DNA from: Patulibacter sp. | GTDB lineage: Bacteria > Actinomycetota > Thermoleophilia > Solirubrobacterales > Solirubrobacteraceae | NCBI GenBank assembly: GCA_031119595.1 | Contig: JAVHXX010000150.1 | Location: 1-9,296 of the forward strand | DNA: 9,296 nucleotides | Direction: 5' to 3' | Part shown: in pieces, positions 6,901 to 9,296 of the stretch | Layout: every line of letters begins with the position of its first letter | Numbering within the stretch: the first letter of the stretch is position 1 | Program-made: the position numbers and the translations under genes | The notes under the pieces: model-generated | Told to the model about the DNA's origin: nothing | Database searches by the model: none | The model's input: only the letters and a program-made list of their open reading frames with translations

Positions 6901-7702
6901 CACGATCGCGAAGGTCGGCAAGACGCTCGACTACTTCTCGCCCGGTGTCGATCTCGGGTCGATGTCCGCGCTCAAGCACAACGGCATCGCCACGCGCGTG
7001 ACGAACTTCATGCGCGTGAACAACACCGCCACCGGAGGCTCGGCACCGGGCTTCCCGGCGCCCGCGATGGGCCTGTCGTTCCTGACCGCCCCGGCCGTCG
7101 CGGACGTCACGGGCGACGGCCAGCCGGACGTCATCTCCAACAGCGACTCGAACAATGTCGGGGCGTGGTCGATGAACGCCCAGCCCGCCGCGGGCTGGCC
7201 GAAGTTCACCGGCGGCTGGTCCCTGTGGACCCCGGCCGTCGGCGATCTCGACGGCACCGGCACCAACTCGGTCGTGGGCATCACGCGTGAGGGCTACCTG
7301 TTCGTGTGGGACACGCCCGGCAAGGCCTCCGAGAACCAGGCCTACTCGTTCCACCAGGACAACTGGCACACCGGTCGCTACGGCATGGACACGCGGCCGC
7401 CGTCGGCGCCCTCGAACACGTCCGTGACGGTGTCGGGCACCTCGAAGAAGGTCTGCTGGCAGGCGCCGGGTGACGACTGGAAGCAGGGCACCGCAGCGCG
7501 CTACGAGCTCCGGGCGTTCAACGCCCGTCCGACCCCCGAGGCGTTCAACGCCGGCACGGTGCTCGCCGGCGCCCCGGTCCCGGCCGTCGCCGGAACGCAG
7601 CAGTGCGCGACCGTCACGACCTCGGCGTCGTGGATCGGCCTGCGCGCGATCGACGCCAGCGGCCTCGTCGGCTTCCCCGCCGCGATCGCCACGCAGAACT
7701 AG
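3983..7702 (+). CDS. Exported S8 (subtilisin-like) peptidase-related protein with FG-GAP repeats and FnIII domain
   Basis: This 1239-residue product starts at ATG 3983, with AAGG (3971-3974) 8 nt upstream. A frame open further left overlaps the desaturase and is rejected. An export signal covers residues 1-25 (Arg3, Arg6, then hydrophobic); it could be cut after ALAA, or ITAC17 could act as a lipobox. The S8 domain (about 85-465) shows His226 (YGHSDD), oxyanion Asn316 (GVVVTGASND) and Ser382 (TSESAP, like TSMAAP). The expected Asp position reads YVE97GGIN. A roughly 100-residue insert between residues 97 and 226 carries an EF-hand-like loop, DCNGDGIVNIED (137-148), and DNDGNG (195-200). Residues 600-1130 hold FG-GAP/propeller repeats (TDLLGNGKLDIVFG, ADLNGDGKLELV, ADVTGDGQPDVI, GDLDGTGTNSVV), likely Ca-binding. 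Residues 1136-1239 resemble fibronectin type III. No sorting motif is seen. Probable role: extracellular proteolysis or adhesion; activity is uncertain. Confidence 0.88.
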   Translation: MTRLLRLVAAALAITACSGSVALAAGQWNGQGVPNDPGYAAATPGKCLTVQQWYLFSYIPTCTKFAKDPENASGMSVDKAWSQFTPGRADEVYAYVEGGINWADATARAELADRTYINRGELPYPERADGTACSVYDCNGDGIVNIEDYASDPRIAKPYVNTSLTPEDLIVAFGHCQIVDHAIGPQGCGGDQHHDNDGNGYANDVSGWNFLSDNNDPATGDSDYGHSDDQMRRAVAEANNGVAQAGVCPGCMLLPIKAGHEAFDTTDRIAKSVMFATDSGASVLTLLTAELGYSDFTKQALDYAWKKGVVVTGASNDFDSADHQEGMFWPHEWPGNGLQPNDSSSPAVDLSKAVTTFRNRSNETSFGPHALFSVPNSGGSTSESAPTQAGVALLVGSEGRQAAEQGLISTPLNAGEIMQVVRSTASPINDSSLGWPGLPGATFNIQYGYGRPNVYKADAAVAANRIPPVPDIQSPDWYALADPSRQVDVPIRADITARRAKSFDWKVQYGLGPQPTEAQFKTIASGHTDGQRLTGPIANLDLSKFPDSFWDAPFGFTKDLSSIEQYDVTIRIQATDDRGNMGEDRRAIAVHHDNDVRLRFPKYMGQGKDSQPVLTDLLGNGKLDIVFGDSEGYVHAIDPDSATELPGWPVHTAPLDLSDLAASPGVKDGTVSPVAYEPIETSPAVGDLFGNGATEVVVSSTTGGVYAFDRNGRLMTGFPRVVGAGAATQPVPPVRAPRTRQPMQGAFATPVLAPMPGSPTKLSIVQAATDGQVYVFDGRGSDVPGWPVNAAIPQSTMVAPSYTPVNDFKLVATPTLADLNGDGKLELVLRSQQTQQLTALTDTLGAGSKMLEIALWGDGNQHPGGAFVPGFPASVQGAFDYYGSAQDVLTEGPESASSAPMDGNGRDQIMQSTGFLGFEDKLDSTGKVETSFPKFSSFLAPAAQLLLPPVTDIFGRVPTQTTAESPVGFTASGTIAKVGKTLDYFSPGVDLGSMSALKHNGIATRVTNFMRVNNTATGGSAPGFPAPAMGLSFLTAPAVADVTGDGQPDVISNSDSNNVGAWSMNAQPAAGWPKFTGGWSLWTPAVGDLDGTGTNSVVGITREGYLFVWDTPGKASENQAYSFHQDNWHTGRYGMDTRPPSAPSNTSVTVSGTSKKVCWQAPGDDWKQGTAARYELRAFNARPTPEAFNAGTVLAGAPVPAVAGTQQCATVTTSASWIGLRAIDASGLVGFPAAIATQN

Positions 7703-7715
7703 GACCTGACGAACG

Positions 7716-7754
7716 AGAAGGGCCCCGCCGGACGGTGTCCGGCGGGGCCCTTCT
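7716..7754. terminator. Bidirectional terminator between the S8 gene and tRNA-Leu
   Basis: The arms 7716-7733 and 7737-7754 are perfectly complementary over 18 bp with a 3-nt loop. The left base is A-rich (AGAAG) and the right base T-rich (CTTCT), so it can work both ways. It begins 13 bp after the S8 stop and ends 10 bp from the 3' end of the convergent tRNA gene, so it serves both. Confidence 0.9.
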
Positions 7755-7764
7755 GCGGTTCTAG

Positions 7765-7849
7765 TGCGCCGAAGAGGACTCGAACCTCCACGGGATTATC
7801 TCCCACCAGGCCCTCAACCTGGCGCGTCTACCAATTCCGCCATCGGCGC
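7765..7849 (-). tRNA. tRNA-Leu (anticodon GAG)
   Basis: Read on the minus strand, an 85-nt cloverleaf runs from GCGCCGA (5' acceptor arm, 7849-7843) to TCGGCGC plus discriminator A (7772-7765). The anticodon arm is CCAGG-TTGAGGG-CCTGG, placing GAG at 7815-7813, which reads CUC/CUU leucine codons. A long variable arm (GGGAGATAATCCC) confirms the class II type expected for Leu. The T arm is GGAGG-TTCGAGT-CCTCT. The 3' CCA is not encoded (ACTAG follows), so it must be added enzymatically. Confidence 0.96.
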
Positions 7850-7865
7850 AGGGAATCGACGCAGG

Positions 7866-7871
7866 ACTATA
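7866..7871 (-). promoter_or_regulatory. Candidate -10 of the tRNA-Leu gene
   Basis: On the minus strand the sequence TATAGT matches five of six bases of TATAAT and lies 16 bp before the tRNA 5' end, leaving a short 5' leader for RNase P to remove. No convincing -35 is visible. The same bases on the plus strand give TATAGA (7868-7873), so use toward lexA is also possible. Confidence 0.4.
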
Positions 7872-7956
7872 GAGAGGACGCGCTTCGCGTGCGTTCTCAT
7901 CGACCTCGATCTCGACGATCTGCAGGATCCGCTGCGGTTTCCGCCGCAGGCTGGGT

Positions 7957-7977
7957 TACGCTGCGAACGCATGTTCC
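7957..7977 (+). promoter_or_regulatory. lexA promoter -10 and SOS box across the start codon
   Basis: TACGCT (7957-7962) fits the actinobacterial -10 pattern TAnnnT and predicts a transcript start at or next to the ATG at 7971, meaning a leaderless mRNA. CGAAC-GCAT-GTTCC (7964-7977) matches the actinobacterial LexA box CGAAC-N4-GTTCG except for the last base, and it covers the start codon. LexA bound here would block its own promoter, the usual autoregulation. Confidence 0.75.
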
Positions 7978-8612
7978 CGGGTGAAGAAGTCCTGATCGAC
8001 GAGCTGACCGATCGCCAGCGCGCGATCCTGGCCTGCATCCGCGACCACGTCACGAACTTCGGGTACCCACCTGCCGTCCGTGACATCGGCAAGGCCGTCG
8101 GCCTGTCGTCCTCGTCGACGGTCCATGCGCACCTCGCCCGCCTCGAGAAGATGGGTCTGCTCCGGCGCGACCCGAGCAAGCCACGCGCGATGGAGCTGCT
8201 CGGTGCCGAGCCGGTCGAGCCGCAGGAGATCGACGGCGCGTCGATGCTGCCGCTCGTCGGCCGCGTGCCCGCCGGTCCGCCGTCGCTCGCGAGCGAGGAG
8301 GTCGAGGAGGTCGTCGCCGTGCCGTCGGCCGCCGGTGGTCTGCGCGGCGAGTTCCTGCTGCGCGTCAAGGGCGACTCGATGATCAACGCCGGCATCTTCG
8401 ACCGCGACCTCATCGTGGTGCAGTCGCGCAGCGAAGCCCGCGACGGTGAGATCGTCGTGGCCCTGATCGACGACGACGAGGCCACGGTCAAGCGGTACTT
8501 CCGCGAGTCCGACCACATTCGCCTGCAGCCCGAGAACGACGCCCTCGAGCCGATCCGCGTCCGCGACGTGCGCATCGCCGGCGTGGTCGTCGGCCTGCTC
8601 CGCAGCTTCTAG
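7971..8612 (+). CDS. lexA: LexA, SOS-response transcriptional repressor
   Basis: This 213-residue protein has the full LexA layout. An N-terminal winged helix-turn-helix covers about 12-75 (LTDRQRAILACIRDHV, GYPPAVRDIGKAVGLSSSST, LARLEKMGLLRRDPSKPRA). The autocleavage site is VPA101-G102. The S24 catalytic domain has Ser136 in KGDSM and Lys174 in ATVKR. It represses DNA-repair genes by binding SOS boxes and cuts itself when RecA filaments form on damaged DNA. The ATG at 7971 is chosen because it places LTDRQR at residue 12, as in other LexA proteins, and because an in-frame extension upstream would run through the tRNA gene. No Shine-Dalgarno sequence precedes it, in line with a leaderless mRNA. 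The SOS box spans the start codon. The gene is divergent from tRNA-Leu and convergent with the next gene, with 23 bp between the stop codons. Confidence 0.97.
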   Translation: MFPGEEVLIDELTDRQRAILACIRDHVTNFGYPPAVRDIGKAVGLSSSSTVHAHLARLEKMGLLRRDPSKPRAMELLGAEPVEPQEIDGASMLPLVGRVPAGPPSLASEEVEEVVAVPSAAGGLRGEFLLRVKGDSMINAGIFDRDLIVVQSRSEARDGEIVVALIDDDEATVKRYFRESDHIRLQPENDALEPIRVRDVRIAGVVVGLLRSF

Positions 8613-8635
8613 CCGCGGTCGCCGGCCGGCGCTGC
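8613..8635. terminator. Short GC palindrome between convergent stops
   Basis: The 23-bp gap between lexA and the convergent gene contains the perfect palindrome CGCCGGCCGGCG (8620-8631). Outer GCCGC/GCGGC bases at 8612-8616 and about 8639-8643 could extend a structure. It may be a minimal shared terminator, but the stem is short and there is no T-tract. Confidence 0.25.
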
Positions 8636-9148
8636 TCAGCGGCGGCGTTCTTCCGTCGGCTGCTGGTCGTCGACCCAGTCGAGGCCGAGTGACTCCTGGA
8701 GCCTGCGCCCTACGCCCTCGCGCGAGCGCGCGCGCACGGCATCACTGAGGCCCGCCGCCCATTGCTCGTCGGAGAGCCAACGCGGAGCGACGAGCCCGAG
8801 GTCCTTCAGGACCGGGCCGGGCTCGACGAACGGCGCGATCATCTCGGCGCGGCGCTCCGCTGCGACGTGCTGCGCGCGGTGCAGCGGGGTGCGGCCGCGA
8901 TCGTCGGAGAAGTGGATGAGGTCGTCGGCGATGAGCGGGACGGCGCGGCGCGCGCACTTCTCCCACGGCGCGTCGGAGGCCGAGTCGACGATCACCTGTC
9001 GGAGCACGCGCCACCCGGCGTGACGCGATTCCGCGCGGTCGACGAGGAAGTACGCCATGGTCTCGGCGAGCTTGCGCGAGCCCTCTTCCTGGCCGTGGCT
9101 GTCGAGGTGCCGCAGCGCCGCGGCGATCTGCTTGCCGTTCTCGACCAT
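8636..9148 (-). CDS. Hypothetical protein, helical, with one ankyrin-like motif
   Basis: This 170-residue, highly charged protein starts at ATG 9148-9146 and ends with TGA at 8638-8636. No family was recognised. Most of it looks alpha-helical (KQIAAALRHLDSHG, SRKLAETMAYFLVDRAE). Residues 81-93, SDDRGRTPLHRAQ, match the consensus start of an ankyrin repeat (DxxGRTPLHxA), but only one copy is seen. The tail, DDQQPTEERRR, is polar. There is no signal peptide or membrane segment, so it is probably cytoplasmic. The reading frame stays open for 40 codons before the ATG, with helical-looking sequence (AESGEAENAREARHLAR) but no ATG, GTG or TTG, so the true start is uncertain. GGGAGG lies 17 nt before the ATG, too far to support it. 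It converges on lexA, and nothing links it to the SOS response. Confidence 0.7.
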   Translation of the reverse strand: MVENGKQIAAALRHLDSHGQEEGSRKLAETMAYFLVDRAESRHAGWRVLRQVIVDSASDAPWEKCARRAVPLIADDLIHFSDDRGRTPLHRAQHVAAERRAEMIAPFVEPGPVLKDLGLVAPRWLSDEQWAAGLSDAVRARSREGVGRRLQESLGLDWVDDQQPTEERRR

Positions 9149-9209
9149 CCGCGCGAGGTGGCGGGCCTCCCGCGCGTTCTCTGCTTCCCCTGATTCGGCG
9201 ATGAGCGGG

Positions 9210-9227
9210 AGCCTACCCCCGGGTAGG
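9210..9227. promoter_or_regulatory. Palindrome CCTACCC-CC-GGGTAGG with overlapping -10-like hexamer
   Basis: The arms 9212-9218 and 9221-9227 are perfect 7-bp complements around CC. The core TACCC-CC-GGGTA resembles operators of the CsoR/RcnR metal-sensor family. On the minus strand TAGGCT (9215-9210) is a TAnnnT -10 candidate for the 170-residue gene, so a bound repressor would block it. The GTG-start mini-ORF also ends within this palindrome. Confidence 0.35.
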
Positions 9228-9272
9228 TGCGTCGGCGCAGCCGCAGGTGCAGCGCAGTTCCCGATGGCTCAC
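9213..9272 (-). CDS. Possible 19-residue Cys-rich mini-ORF
   Basis: Read on the minus strand, GTG at 9272 opens MSHRELRCTCGCADAPTRG to TAG at 9215-9213. Three Cys codons fall within five codons. The GTG overlaps the TGA (9271-9269) of an upstream frame that itself ends CTCGCADA, as in coupled genes. No ribosome site is seen. It could be a leader peptide, a duplicated gene tail, or chance. Confidence 0.2.
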   Translation of the reverse strand: MSHRELRCTCGCADAPTRG

Positions 9273-9296
9273 GCGTCGGCGCAGCCGCACGTGCAG
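9229..9296. repeat. Direct repeat, two 24-bp copies, 44-bp period (cut by window end)
   Basis: The 24-bp sequences at 9229-9252 and 9273-9296 are identical except for one base (position 17, G versus C). The second copy touches the window edge, so further copies may follow. A 44-bp period is not a multiple of three, so this is not an in-frame protein repeat. On the minus strand both copies encode CTCGCADA, in different frames. Confidence 0.7.

Noticed and set aside
3398..7369. A 1323-codon open frame on the minus strand opposite the desaturase and the S8 gene
   Set aside because: It is antisense to two well-supported genes. Its product is a monotonous Arg/Val/Glu/Gly/Asp-rich string with no domain logic, as expected where G/C-rich third positions of the real gene remove stops on the other strand.
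7764..7970. Longer lexA start reading through the tRNA region
   Set aside because: The extension is antisense to tRNA-Leu, then crosses the promoter and SOS box. LexA homology begins a few residues after the ATG at 7971.
8762..9193. 143-codon plus-strand frame opposite the 170-residue gene
   Set aside because: Either strand could code here. The minus-strand product has the more natural helical pattern and the ankyrin-like motif, while the plus-strand product is Val/Asp/Arg-rich without motif. I keep the minus strand with moderate confidence.
9229..9296. Start of a CRISPR array at the right edge
   Set aside because: The spacing looks CRISPR-like (24-bp repeat, 20-bp spacer), but the copies are coding-like, differ at one base, and the spacer is too short. 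Only two copies are visible and no cas gene is present.

Overview
The window is a chromosomal stretch of a very GC-rich bacterium. It carries five protein genes (one cut by the left edge), one tRNA and well-structured intergenic DNA. Several signs point to Actinomycetota. The lexA operator is the actinobacterial type (CGAAC-N4-GTTC), the best -10 elements are TAnnnT, and the tRNA gene does not encode CCA. The secreted proteins use Ig-like and Cys-containing C-terminal modules that are common in Thermoleophilia (Solirubrobacter/Patulibacter relatives). The class-level placement is inference.

Layout, left to right. (1) 2-2182 (+): the 3' part of a large secreted right-handed beta-helix protein, followed by an Ig-like domain, a Pro/Thr linker, a second Ig-like domain and a C-terminal beta domain. 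(2) 2183-2906: a 724-bp gap dense in inverted repeats. It has two terminator hairpins, a palindromic operator-like site, a possible 52-codon ORF with its own ribosome binding site and downstream hairpins, and the leader of the next gene. (3) 2907-3845 (+): a membrane fatty-acid (acyl-CoA) desaturase with all three histidine boxes, then a terminator. (4) 3983-7702 (+): a 1239-residue exported subtilisin-like (S8) protein with FG-GAP/propeller repeats and a C-terminal fibronectin type III-like domain, behind a CRP-like palindrome. (5) 7716-7754: an 18-bp bidirectional terminator shared with the minus-strand tRNA-Leu(GAG) at 7765-7849. (6) 7971-8612 (+): lexA, with an SOS box lying across its start codon. 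(7) 8636-9148 (-): an unrecognised 170-residue protein convergent with lexA. To its right lie a 16-bp palindrome resembling copper-sensor (CsoR-type) operators and a 44-bp-period direct repeat encoding a Cys-rich tail.

The genes look like single transcription units, each with its own terminator. Functionally the window combines cell-surface or secreted proteins (beta-helix protein, S8/FG-GAP protein), membrane-lipid tuning (desaturase) and the SOS master repressor. I see no CRISPR array, insertion sequence, phage gene or defence system. The most interesting signals are regulatory: an attenuator-like leader plus a ribosome-site hairpin before the desaturase, three palindromes of the CRP/FNR geometry (5-N6-5) in separate intergenic positions, and a lexA gene whose -10, SOS box and start codon sit on top of one another. 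Among the proteins, the S8 domain is unusual in having Glu where the catalytic Asp is expected.
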